Source of the DNA: Xestospongia bergquistia
Taxonomy: Eukaryota > Porifera > Demospongiae > Haplosclerida > Petrosiidae
DNA length: 64,000 nt
NCBI GenBank assembly: GCA_963965975.1
Contig: OZ014418.1
Coordinates: 5,530,775 to 5,594,774 of the forward strand
Reading direction: 5' to 3'
In this document: positions 22,176 to 32,740 of the stretch, piece after piece
Layout of the letters: each line of letters opens with the position of its first letter
Numbering within the stretch: the first letter of the stretch is position 1
Notes under the pieces: generated by a model
The model's input: only the letters and a program-made list of their open reading frames with translations
What the model was told of the DNA's origin: nothing
Databases searched by the model: none
Program-made: the position numbers and the translations under genes

Positions 22176-23739
22176 GAATGATTATAGTACAGTATATCAA
22201 TTATCAATATAATCTTGAGATGCCCATTGTTTCTGAAGAAAGAAAATCTATAGCTACAAATGACAATGTGTTTGAGTATATAAGATGGTATAGAAAAAGG
22301 ACGGGAAAGAAGACAGACCTTTGAAAAGGTGTCATTATCAGTAATATTGCAATTGACGGTAATATTGTAATAATATTATCATAGCGTGTCATAAATAATG
22401 AAATAGTTAACATTATTTTTAACACCAAAAATTTGTCTATTATAAAAGCTAGAATAAAGAATATAGGTTAAATATTAATAGTGCATAGTTACTTCAATGA
22501 CAAATCCAGGAAAGAATTAGGTCTCCTATTACTGCTCAATAGTCTTGTGAAATGGACTTTTATCTTGCTTATTCTTATATAATGGTGCTATTGAAGTCAT
22601 AATAGATGTTTTTATATGAAGGAGAATGTTAAGGTAATAAAATTAAAGGAGATGAGCTTGCCTAATCAGTACCAGTTGACAAAAGCTCTATTGTTGCTCT
22701 GGTTGGTGTACTTTTTCTATTTGTTGGATGTTACCAAGGGAGCTTGATTGTCAGTATTGAGAGCTTAAGCAAGTTAATATTGATGGTATATTAGCTGTTC
22801 GTGATAGTATTGTAAACTTATATTCATCAATCCTTTCATTAAATGTTTATATACATATATGTACAGTAAGTCATGTCTGGATGAATAATAACAAATGAAT
22901 GAAACTCCTAGAGGTCAGTGAATTTACAAAAAAATGTTGAAAGATGACCTTCAGATGCCAGTAAAACTTTGAAAATCTTAGATGCCAGTATATTGACAAA
23001 ACATCTTGAAACCTGCAGTAACTAAGAAATAACTATCAGAAAAAAACTATCACAGAAATAAATGCAAAAATAATTGGAAGATAAATATATATTTGTTCAA
23101 TTAAAATCAGGATAGTAATTTTATAAACATGCATGAGATACATTAAAAAAGAACATTACATAAAGGAATTATGAGGAAGACATATAAGTTACTACATTAA
23201 GATTATTAGACAAACACTAGTGAATAACAATTTAGGATTATATGACAAGATTTAACAAATATTAGAAATATATGACAGGATTAAAAATTCAGAATTATTA
23301 AAAAATTGTCTGTTCTTTAATTGAAAGAACAATTTTATATACTATGTATTATACTTAGTGCATGTTGTAGATGTAACTACTTGTGGATTATATTATAACA
23401 GCTTTTATATAAATCTTAAATATAGGATTAATATGAAATTTGTTAATTTTTTATTAAAAATATGATATTTTAAGAAGGCTTGAAATAATCAAGTGAAAAT
23501 GTTGATTGCTCAATTGCATTGGATAATGACCATATGGCTTTATAATTATTTATAGTGAATTACATAATTCTTATGTTTTCATGACATGCTTATCATGTGG
23601 GTGTGTAATAATGTACATTAATGTATGACTCATTATAATGATGTGTATATAAAATTCTATATAATACCTTTGACAATTTAATTTTTATGTGCTAATTGTA
23701 GTTGCCAAAGAATATGATTATCTGGTTAGTTTGTTTGTA
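22176..23739 (+). other. Noncoding B-type 3' flank and unassigned sequence
   Basis: 22180-22860 is a flank block repeated at 27390-27890 and 36900-37520, with landmarks 'gacagacctttgaaaaggtg' and 'ttacttcaatgacaa'. Short open frames in it are not conserved between copies. 22860-23300 is unassigned. 23300-23700 resembles 31005-31190. No gene is recognised. Confidence 0.45.
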
Positions 23740-25230
23740 GAAGTGAGTTGTCAAGTATTATCTTAGATTTCCAAGCATTTTGTGCTCTCCAATTCAAGGT
23801 CTGAAATATACTCAAATGTATGATGGTTTTTTCACTGTGGTTACTGTTACTATAATGACCAGTTTACCAGCAATTCTCTAGCTGTCATCACATTTTATTA
23901 ACAAAACATAATTGTTTAAATAAATATTTTTGAGCTCCAAATTGCTCTCTTCTACCAGACACTCAGCTCCTCCTCTCTTCTGATGTATATTACATGCTGT
24001 CTTCAAGTTTCTTTTGTCTGGTTAGTAACACATCAAATAATACGATATGTAGTATATCAGAAATTTCTGAGACTATTTTTTTAGGCATCATAATTATGGT
24101 TATCTATCTGTTGGCTTTGGCTTCTATAATGTCATAAACAATGTGGAGGACCAATACAAATATCCTCTGGTGGAGGGCCTATATGCCATGAACTAGAGGA
24201 TATATGGCCATCAATTAGTACTTTAATCATACAGATTTACTTTTTGAATGTCAGTCAGTAACATTATGTATTAGTTACTCGTCTGATATCACAACATTTA
24301 GAGTTGATATCAGCAATAATGGTTTTGACACTCAGTAATGTCAACATCACAAATTCATGCATCATATTGTTCTGTAATTGTATGTGGAACTTTAAGTTTA
24401 TGGCTTGTGGTACATTGAAATCCACTGAAATTGGAATATTTATGCTTAATTTAATAGTTTCAAGAACAAGTTTATTCGACAAATTTTGAATGTAATCATA
24501 TACCATCATATATTCAACTTTCATAAACTATATACAAAATGTAGCATATGCTGCTAAATGGTGGTTATGTGGACAATAACAAAGAGAGTGAAACCTATCA
24601 CAGAACAAACAAAACAATAACTGAGAGATGAAAACATTTTGTTCATTTAAAGTAATATGATTTAAAGTTAATATACTTATGACATTGGTTCTTTCTATTT
24701 CAAGACTATGTACTAGCTGACATTAGTGAATAACATAACTATTATGATAGCATGTTAAATTTTACTAAATAAACACTGTGTCTAGAACCAGCATTTATTT
24801 TATGTCTTATTTAAACATTGAAATTGTCAAGACAGTTGTTGTAGCTGACATAATTAATAGAAGGTCCTATTGGATATATAAATAAAACAGAGAATATACA
24901 CTTTTAGTGAGTAATGAAGAGCTTGTTCACAATATATTAGTAACAGTCCTATAAAAATAATAAATAGAAACAAATTCAAAGACTGATGCTATATATAAAG
25001 ATCAACAACTAGTTCTTTGGTCCTAGACTATTATAACTAAAACTAAAAGTATTTTAATAAAATGTAAACAATATTATGACGACTGCAATAACACTTCTAA
25101 AAGAGGATACCTCATGTGAATACATACCTTTCTGTATAATGATAATCTTAAGAAACTTCCAATGTTAATAATTAAGTGGTGTAAAAAAAAAGAAGAAAGA
25201 GCATCATGCCATCCTCACAAAGGTAGTGCT
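23740..25230 (+). pseudogene. Old N-terminal receptor relic upstream of the 25340 copy
   Basis: 23820-24330 follows the first part of a B-type gene: leader equivalent, then 'ctaccagacactcagctcct', then 'tttgtctggttagtaacaca'. The leader carries TAG at 23879-23881, a lesion shared with the relics at 31215, 50930, 58400 and 59487. It also carries the shared extra 'ctctggtggagggcctatat' insertion. 24340-25040 is unassigned. 25050-25230 matches the relic end seen at 31890 and 59030. Not coding. Confidence 0.7.
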
Positions 25231-25339
25231 ACTGTCTACATAAATAAAGATGTCTAGATTTTAATACAATTCTGTAAAACATCTACAAACTTCTCTAGTT
25301 CACTTGATATTTATGGTATTCATAGTATGTTTAGTTATG

Positions 25340-27041
25340 TGTTTGAAATTAAAGCATGTCTTTCAAGCACAAATAGCTGTAATAATGTTGATATTAGTGA
25401 TAATGACCAGAACAGAGTGTATCCAGGTGAAACAATTACAATTGGTTTGAGAGCATTATATTTGAATGGAAATCCTACTTATGCTCAAATGTTTGCCAGA
25501 TTAACCAAAGTTAGAAAATGGTGGTGTAACAATAAGCGTTATTCATTGACATATGACATCACATATTTGTTACCAATTGAGTAACAAATTCAAACTGTCT
25601 ACAACAACAGATGTACACTATTAAATTTTACAATATTTCCAGAAAGTATAAGTAAAACAATGCATTTACATTTTGAGGTCTTGGGATATATTCCTACATC
25701 TTTAATCAAATTGGTTCAACAAACTTGTACACCAGGATTTATATACAATAGTAAGGCCATAGCATGTGTTTGCAGTTCATTTCTGACATAGTTTGGTATC
25801 ACACAATGTGATATTGATACTACATCTGTTTATATTGTTTTAGGTAGTACTAATTGTTACAAGTGTACTAATACACTACATACTATACTTGCTATAATAT
25901 TTGGTATACTAGGTGGTATAGTGTATGTACTACTGTTATTTAGTTTGAGACTGACTATTGACTTGGAAACAATAGGAAGTTTCATTTTTTGACTAAATAT
26001 TATCTGGCCAGCTGCCATACCATTATCTGATAAGACAATCACCAATACAGCTCTGCAGTATATGTTGTATTTGATGACTTCTGTCAAATATCAATGGAAC
26101 ATACCACTGTGTATAGCAAGTAATCTCAATGAGCTAAGCAAGACTGGTATGTTGTACATTTACCCTGTTTACGTTTGGCTAATAGTTGTTGTCATTGTTC
26201 TCTTAAGTCGATGTTCTACCAGGATTGCTAATCTCATAGTTGGTTCCTCTGTAAAAGTACTTGTAACATTGATGTACATTTCATATTCAGATCTGTTATC
26301 CATATCATTAATTGTTTTCACACCAGCACATATTCATTTTAATAGCAGTAATAGTACTGGTAAGTTACTGGTTTGGTTTAGAGATGGTAGTGTTCTGTAT
26401 GGCAAGAATCCTTACCATGCTCTTCTGTTATGTGTGAGTATTGGAGTACTATCTCTCTTCATACTACCTTTTACATTAGTTGGATTGTTTGGTGTTAAGA
26501 TGATGAGGAGTCGTTTCATTGCCAAGTACTTTCATCCATTTATTGATGCTATTCATGGACCTTACAAAGAGAAGCTAAGGTACTGGTTTGGAGTGAGGTT
26601 GATTGTTCTCTCTCTTGTATATATTGTCATTGGTGTTCTTCAAGGTAGCAACATGACTCTACAACTGTTACTGTTGATATTTATATTGGGTTCATTTACT
26701 ATTCTACAAGCTATTGTCTTCCCATATAAGAACAAGATATTAAATGCATTAGACTTGTGGTTTATGGTACTTTTGTTGATCAATTTCATCACATCTCTTT
26801 CTTACATCTCATCAGAGAACACTACAGCTGATGTTATTGTGACAACAGTAGAGATTGTTCTCTGCTCCAGTGTTGTATACATTTCCTGATACATCTTCGA
26901 TGTATCAGGAAATGTATATAACACTGTCAACTTATTGTAAAGACTAAGCTGGTAAGGAAGAGTAAGAAAGCATCTGAAGGTAGTCTATTGTTGAGGTATG
27001 AGGACTCTTTTCAGTATGAAGATTAGAAACCAGATAATTAA
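25340..27041 (+). pseudogene. C-terminal half of a subfamily B receptor, broken
   Basis: It begins in the VYPGETITIG region and runs to the ancestral stop at 27039-27041. Lesions: TAA at 25582-25584 (CAA codon in intact copies), TAG at 25789-25791 (GAG), a deletion of about 170 bp near 25836 that removes the HCPPGYC/CGECKEGYS core, TGA at 25990-25992 (TGG), a foldback replacement at 26870-26924, and TGG to TAG in the tail near 27023. An open stretch of 275 codons remains at 26062-26889 and covers most of the membrane region, but it lacks leader and ectodomain. The tail is B type. Confidence 0.85.
26870..26924. repeat. Near-perfect inverted repeat (foldback scar)
   Basis: Arms of 26 bases (26870-26895 and 26899-26924) are inverted copies with one mismatch, separated by TTC. 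The right arm is the normal coding sequence 'gatgtatcaggaaatgtata'. The left arm replaces about 50 bp present in every other copy (ITYLVILMYHMYISMS region). This is the signature of a templated (strand-switch) replacement, not an ordinary palindrome. Confidence 0.85.
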
Positions 27042-27177
27042 CATATTAAGTATACAACATTAGACATAATATTGTGTCTTTGTTGATCTATGTGTACGTT
27101 ATTTAGCTAGTGAAGTTTGAAGTTGTTTATATATTGTTTGTAGTTTGTAGTATTTGAGTATTGTTTGCAGTTTTATT

Positions 27178-27183
27178 AATAAA
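27178..27183 (+). terminator. AATAAA poly(A) signal of the 25340 pseudogene
   Basis: Same 'ttttattaataaaattaatt' context as 21889 and 36654, inherited with the duplicated 3' flank. Confidence 0.45.
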
Positions 27184-27260
27184 ATTAATTCTTATTATTC
27201 AAACCTTTATGCACTATAAAACTAGGTTACATTAATTAAAAGAAAGATTGTAATCTTATT

Positions 27261-27385
27261 AAGACAATGAATTTGACATCATTGTCATTGAAAAATATTG
27301 TTGTTGATTTTAGGTGTCATCAAAGAGAGAATTTCAGCTTGATGTTAACATCTGAGACAAAATCAATGTAGGTAATGACTGTATG
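27261..27385 (+). pseudogene. SMC6 exon 2 relic
   Basis: Contains 'catcattgtcattgaaaaat' and 'ttgttgattttaggtgtcat' in the order of SMC6 exon 2. Almost identical to 36769-36890, with which it shares the surrounding flank, so the two come from one block duplication. Confidence 0.6.
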
Positions 27386-27939
27386 AATGATTAGTGCAGC
27401 AATTCAATTACCATAGTAGTCTGAACAATGAAAATCTATAGCTGTAAATGTGTTGGATTATATGACAGTATAGAAAGAGGACAAGAAAGAAGGCAGACAG
27501 ACCTTTGAAAAGGTGTCATTATTTGCTTATCACTAATAATGCTATTGAATAGTAATATTGTTATAATATTATTATAATGATATAGATTATAACTAGTTGA
27601 GAAAAATCTATACACAATAGACCACAAGTAAGTCTATTATTATACAAGCAAGGATATAGCACTGATATAACATAAATAGTACATAGTTACTTCAATGACA
27701 AGTCCAGGAAATAAGAAGTTTCAAATTATGAATTCAGTCTCCTCAACAATATTGTGATTTGGATCCTTATCTTGTCTACCCTCATACAATAGTGATATTG
27801 AAGTCATAATAGGTATGTATGAAAGAGAAGGTTATAGAATGAAAGGAAATTATGATATGACAAAGGATCTGTTGTTACTCTGGTAGTTTGGTTGATGTAC
27901 ACAGGACCTCTCTAGATCCTATCAAATTGACGTACAATA
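27386..27939 (+). other. Noncoding B-type 3' flank
   Basis: Duplicate of 36891-37400. The short open frame seen in the right-hand copy is shifted by one base here, so it is unlikely to be a gene. At about 27895 the sequence joins the PAQR block at 'cacaggacctctctagatc'. The sister locus has about 680 extra bases (37400-38075) at this point. Confidence 0.5.
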
Positions 27940-28130
27940 AGTAATATAAACAACTAGTAAAAATATTTAATTAAGATGCTTTTCTATCAACTTACTAGCA
28001 GCATCTCAATAATTCCAACATATACTAATCCAATATGTCAAAAGTGGATACCAAAATGGGTCATTAAAGTTGCTTTACATGAGACACTATACAGCCAAGC
28101 TATAAACATGCTATATATCTGCCCTGTAGT
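27940..28130 (-). pseudogene. PAQR N-terminal relic
   Basis: On the minus strand this matches the first membrane region of the PAQR genes (NNPFWYPLLAYWISI region), as in 'ccaatatgtcaaaagtgga'. It is short, lacks the rest of the gene, and lies on the wrong side of the C-terminal relic to belong to it. The partner at 38150-38480 is longer. Confidence 0.65.
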
Positions 28131-28214
28131 TGAGTAATAAAGAAAGTTTATATACATAATTGTCTCAATTAGAAGGGGATTTATACTTTATATTTCAAAT
28201 AATCTGTAATATAA

Positions 28215-28865
28215 TAATTAGTTAATCTTTTTGATTATGATGTCCCGATATATAGTGTTCATTTTAAACAATGTACAACATTAGAACTGAAATGAAAACA
28301 GATCCAATCACAATATTAAGTAGACACGGTATAAAGTAGTTTATACATCTGGTTGGAAATAAGGATTTTTTTGTCAATATTTCCCACTGAATTAGAGCAG
28401 CTTTAATTTTGGCAATAAATACATTTTGCATGTTGTCATAGTGATGCAAGAAGTATGAAAGAGTTGATGGTTTTGAAAAAGTAGTCAAACTTGCCAGGTG
28501 CATATATTTCTAGAAATTTTTATGAATAGAAAAAAAACATCAAAATAACAAATTCAAGAAAAAAGATTTGATATATTAACATATCATTGAGACATTCTCT
28601 ACTATTAAATAAGACATGTTGATAGTCTCATAATGAAAGGTAAATTACTAGTTACATAAGGTATTGAAAAGAAAAATCCTATAAGAAGGTAGTCATACTC
28701 TAGAGACATCAAATCAGCTATTGATGCTACAAATTACTTAATATAAAGAATTAGGAATCGTAATAATATTCATTTATCTTGAAATAAGGTGATTTACAAT
28801 GAGCATTTGTAGGAAATATTGAACAAGACTATTTGTAACAATTGCTGTACTGATTATTTACATAT
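28215..28865 (-). pseudogene. PAQR middle-to-C-terminal relic
   Basis: Read on the minus strand, 28865-28640 matches the LVQYFYERSLEISLLQYKW to SIADLMSLEYGYLLR region. 28510-28215 matches the C-terminus (ALIRQ, PCL.NIVIGS, NEH). Between them only a degraded FYTSHIPE-like stretch remains. The TM7 His pair is not preserved as an HxxxH motif and frames are broken. Its duplicate is 38870-39510. Confidence 0.7.
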
Positions 28866-29020
28866 AACTACTATATTATAAAAGAAAGCAAGGCAGTATA
28901 TAAATTACGTATGTATGCAGTTTAAGCAGCAAGGAAAATATAAGCACATGGTTTATGTAAATAATATAGATTATACTGTTTAGAAAAGGGTACCTATGGT
29001 ATTGTAAATTTCATATACAG

Positions 29021-29947
29021 TTAGTTAATCTTTTTGGTAGATTTTTCTAATAGACGATGTTCGTTGTGAACAAAGTACCAGCTTATAACCAAAACAATAG
29101 CAGATCCACCCACAATAGTGACTAAACATGGGACAAACATGGAGTATATATCTGGCTGGAAATAAGAATTGCTGCATAAAATGTTTTGACGAATTAGAGC
29201 ATCTTTTGGTAGATAATATAACTTAGTTGTTGCCATAGCAACACCAGTAAGATGGAAGAATTGGTGAATTTGAAAGATGTAATCAAATTTGCCTGGTGAA
29301 AATTTTTCTGGGATATGTGAGGTATAAAAAAACATTACAACTACAGTAAATATAACTGCTAACACATGATAAGGAAATGTGTTGTTAGGACATTCTCTTC
29401 CTTCATATAAACACAGAGTAAGTCGAACAATAAATGGTAGATCACTGAGTGTATTAGCTATAAAATAGGAAAATGCTCTCAGAAGGTAGCCATATTCTAG
29501 AGACATCAAATCAGCTATTGATGCTGTAAATATTGAATTTAAAGAAAGAACAGTGAGAGAGATAATAAATATCCATTTATATTGAAGTAGAGAGATTTCC
29601 AATGAACGCTCATAGAAATATTGAACCAATCCAGTTGTTAGGATGTAAGTGCCAATCCCTAAATAATCAATCATGTAACAAATAACGTTAACACGTAAAG
29701 ACTTTGATGAGAAGCAATGGACTGCACTGCTTATAAAACTTCCGACACAAATACTAATCCAATATGCCAAAAGTGGATACCAAAATGAGTTGTTAAAGTT
29801 GTGTTCATATGAGGCATTGTATAGCCAAGCTGTAAACATACAAGCAGGAATGAAGATTGTCCAGAAATTTCCGAAGTCATTGTGTACAACAAATATATAT
29901 TTGAGACATTGTTTAAATGATGTGTTTGTTCGACGATATCCAGTCAA
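29021..29947 (-). CDS. PAQR-family (membrane progestin/adipoQ receptor-like) protein
   Basis: Minus-strand frame of 308 codons with seven hydrophobic segments. PAQR (hemolysin III/CREST superfamily) marks: FVVHNDFGNFWT near the first segment, SSAVHCFSSKS followed by YMIDYLGIG in TM2-TM3, and FQIHQFFHLTG in TM7. This gives the three His of the expected zinc site (one after TM2 start, HxxxH in TM7). Family members are membrane receptors or ceramidase-like hydrolases. The sister gene at 39671-40675 has 26 more N-terminal residues. Here one base is missing near 29951-29963, so those residues are out of frame and the first usable Met is MTGYRRTN. The membrane core is untouched, so it may still work. 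Transcribed opposite to its receptor-like neighbours. Confidence 0.82.
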   Translation of the reverse strand: MTGYRRTNTSFKQCLKYIFVVHNDFGNFWTIFIPACMFTAWLYNASYEHNFNNSFWYPLLAYWISICVGSFISSAVHCFSSKSLRVNVICYMIDYLGIGTYILTTGLVQYFYERSLEISLLQYKWIFIISLTVLSLNSIFTASIADLMSLEYGYLLRAFSYFIANTLSDLPFIVRLTLCLYEGRECPNNTFPYHVLAVIFTVVVMFFYTSHIPEKFSPGKFDYIFQIHQFFHLTGVAMATTKLYYLPKDALIRQNILCSNSYFQPDIYSMFVPCLVTIVGGSAIVLVISWYFVHNEHRLLEKSTKKIN

Positions 29948-30002
29948 GATAAATTCTGGTGAAATGCAGGATGAACTTGATCTTGAGATAACAATGTGTG
30001 AT

Positions 30003-30432
30003 CCTTCATGTTGATATGATATACAACTGAGTTATTTTACTGTAACACACTCACTGTTAGTTAGCTTTGATGATAGCTCTCTTTAACAAGTGAAAGACTT
30101 ATAATGACTGGTGAAATGCAGCTGTTTGTGTGCAGTGATGCACCAGCTTCTAATTAGAACTAAGTGTAGTAGGAAGGCTCATTGTTATTCACTGTGTTAT
30201 CACTTAAACACCTTGTCATTTATTGACATCCTAGTTGGGGAATTGTGTGAGGGATGAGGATGGGTATAATTAAGTCAAGTAACACAATACTTATGTTGTA
30301 GCTAGTTAAGTTATATATCAGCTCCGTAGCAATTATTATTGAGTAATAAAAAAACTTATATGATATACAACATTGTATTAGTTAGAAAAAGGTATTTATA
30401 CTTTATGTTTCAAATGATCTGTAATATAATAG
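30003..30432. other. 5' flank of the PAQR gene, noncoding
   Basis: 30003-30180 matches 40660-40830 upstream of the second PAQR gene and probably holds its promoter. 30180-30430 shows nothing coding. 30300-30420 resembles 28110-28215 and 38755-38870, the sequences flanking C-terminal PAQR relics. Confidence 0.45.
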
Positions 30433-30715
30433 CTAGTTAGTCTTTTTGATAGGATGTCCCAATAAATAGTGTTCATTTTTAACCATATACCACATAAGAA
30501 CTGATATGAAAGCAGATCCAATCACAATATTATGTAGACATGGTATAAAAGTAGTGTACACATCTGGCTGGAAATAAGAAATTTTTGTCAATATTTCCTG
30601 ACGAATTAGAGCATCTTTCTTCAGGAGATATAATTTGCATGTTGCCATAATGACGCTAGAAGTATGAGAGTTGATGACTTTGAAAAAATTAGTCAGGTGC
30701 ATATCTTTCTGGAAA
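30433..30715 (-). pseudogene. PAQR C-terminal relic
   Basis: An 89-codon minus-strand frame (30433-30702) aligns with the last PAQR membrane segment and tail: ALIRQEILTKISYFQPDVY, PCL.NIVIGSAF and KNEHYLLG correspond to ALIRQNILCSNSYFQPDIY, PCLVTIVGGSAI and HNEHRLLE. No upstream membrane segments are present, so it is a fragment. Confidence 0.75.
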
Positions 30716-31214
30716 GATTAATGCTATCATAGCTGTAAATAACATTATAAAAAACATGAAACCTTTGAGACATAGCTGATACAATCTTCAATCATATGAA
30801 GACATGTTATGGCTCTGTTATGACTATGTTACAATGTATTTAGCACTATACTGTCATCTCTAAATTAATCTACTTTGAAAGAATATATATAGAAACTTTC
30901 AACAGGTGGTGTTTATAATTAAAATTTGTCAACTTTAACTGTTTACATAACATGTTGTACAAGTTGACAAAAAAAATAATTATTTTTTTTCTTTAAGCTA
31001 AAAGAACAATTGTATATACTATGAATTATAGTTAAAGTATGTTGTAAATGTAACAACTCATGTATTATATTGCAACACCTTTTGTATAAATCTTAAATAT
31101 TGTGAGATTTGTTGATATTTTCATTTCAAAATGATATTGTAAGAAGGATACCTTTGACAATTTAATTTGTAATATGTCAATAATAATTGTCCAAGAATGA
31201 GATTAGCTGGTTAG
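30716..31214 (+). other. Mosaic noncoding spacer
   Basis: Pieces from different places are joined. 30720-30900 matches the right end of the A-type spacer (16480-16640). 30940-30990 matches about 17255-17300. 31005-31190 matches about 23310-23700. No gene is seen. It looks like a product of repeated unequal exchange. Confidence 0.5.
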
Positions 31215-31990
31215 TTTGTATACAAAAGTGAGTTGTCAAGTATTACCTTAAGCTTCCAAGCTTTTGGTGCTCTCCATTCATACAAGTTCAATTTGCAGAT
31301 TAGAAATATTTTGAAGTACAATAATATAGATATTTCAAGTAGAATAGTTTGCACTGTGGTTGTTATTACTATAATGTTCAATATACCAGCAATTCTTTAG
31401 CCATTTCATTAACAAAACATGATGTTCTAAATAATTATTGTTGGGCTCTGAATTGCTCCATTCTATCAGACACTCAGCTTCTCCTCTTGTCTGTTGTATA
31501 TTACATATGTTTCCTTTTGTCTGGTTAGTAACACATCAAATATTACCATATGTAGTACATTAGAAACTCCTACAACTATTAATTGCAGTCATCATCATAA
31601 TAGTTATGTGGCTTTGGTTTCTATAGTGATGTAATACAATGTAGAGGACCAATGTGTCAAAAACTAATATTCTCTGGTGGAGGGCCCGTCATGAACTAAA
31701 GAATATATAGGGTGGGGACCTATGCCATCAACTAGTAGCCTAATGATACAGTTTTACTTCCTAAGTATCAATCAGTAGCGTTTTGTATTTGCTACCTCTT
31801 AGTATCATGACATTTATTAAAACTAACAAAATGGTGTCTCTGGGAGAGGCTAGTTCCAAGCTCAAGAAAAATCACTATGTTCATGTTGAAATTAGACTTC
31901 TATAGTGGATACTTCATATTAAACATACATTTCTGTTTAAGCTAATCTTTAAGACTTCTACTTGCAGTTATTGTGGTATGAATAGAATAA
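31215..31990 (+). pseudogene. Old N-terminal receptor relic upstream of the 32741 gene
   Basis: Follows the B-type leader and first ectodomain part with the shared TAG (31398-31400) and the shared 'ctctggtggagggcc' insertion (about 31674). 'ccttttgtctggttagtaac' is well preserved, later parts are not. It is followed at about 32020 by the 5' flank of the intact gene. Confidence 0.7.
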
Positions 31991-32019
31991 GAAGATAAAA
32001 CATTGTGTCATCCCTACAC

Positions 32020-32740
32020 AGGCACTGCCTGGTAAATTTTTATTATAAGTTTATCTCTTCACTCTAATACATTATATGCATGTTAATTCCTTCAGTTCAA
32101 CTTGCTTGTTAGTTAGATCTACATGTAGTATAAGTTTTTATGTAAGTCTGTACTAATGTTGTATTAAGTTGTGAAGTAAGTAAATACACTGGGCAGATTT
32201 TTTTATTATGTTTGTATAACAATTTAACTTATAACCAACACTTTATCTATACACATATATGACACTCAATATAATAATCTAATAGTCATTTGTTTAGTCA
32301 GTAAAATATCCATAGTATTTTGAACAAACGTTATTGTTTAAAATAACACATTTGTTCAGTTTATAAAAGAGACTATTTTCTTTCAATTTCAATTAAAAAC
32401 AATGTAAATTACACAAGTACTGGTATTAGTACACAACAGAACTAGTGTATTCAGGTTCTAATATTAAATTGTTTTGTATTCAAAATTTGAACAAGCAGTC
32501 ATTTTCAAACAAATGTTGTTGTTAACTCACACAATTGGAGACCACAAAACACAAATTCTTCAATAGCTGTAAACAAAACATTATTGACATTCCTACAACT
32601 GAGTAGCTAAAACTTGTGTTAGTTTAGAATAACGCAGATCTAGTAACAATAAACATACTACTGTGCTATACATGAGGGGATTATAAAATCATATATTTAA
32701 GACAATAACTTTTATTACTATTTTATTAGATCACAAAGTA
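32020..32740 (+). promoter_or_regulatory. B-type 5' flank of the 32741 gene
   Basis: Duplicate of 17326-18023. It ends 'ctattttattagatcacaaagta' before the ATG, with a possible 3' splice site (TTATTAG) 11 bases upstream of the start. Confidence 0.5.

Larger units (their letters stand above)
27895..30180. repeat. Segmental duplication, PAQR block copy 1 (partner about 38078-40830)
   Basis: Both blocks start at 'cacaggacctctctagatc', contain an N-terminal PAQR relic, a middle-to-C-terminal PAQR relic and then a nearly identical minus-strand PAQR gene, and end in a matching 5' flank ('gtgcagtgatgcaccagctt'). The block order and the relics are the same, so the whole block was copied together with the preceding receptor flank. 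Confidence 0.75.
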
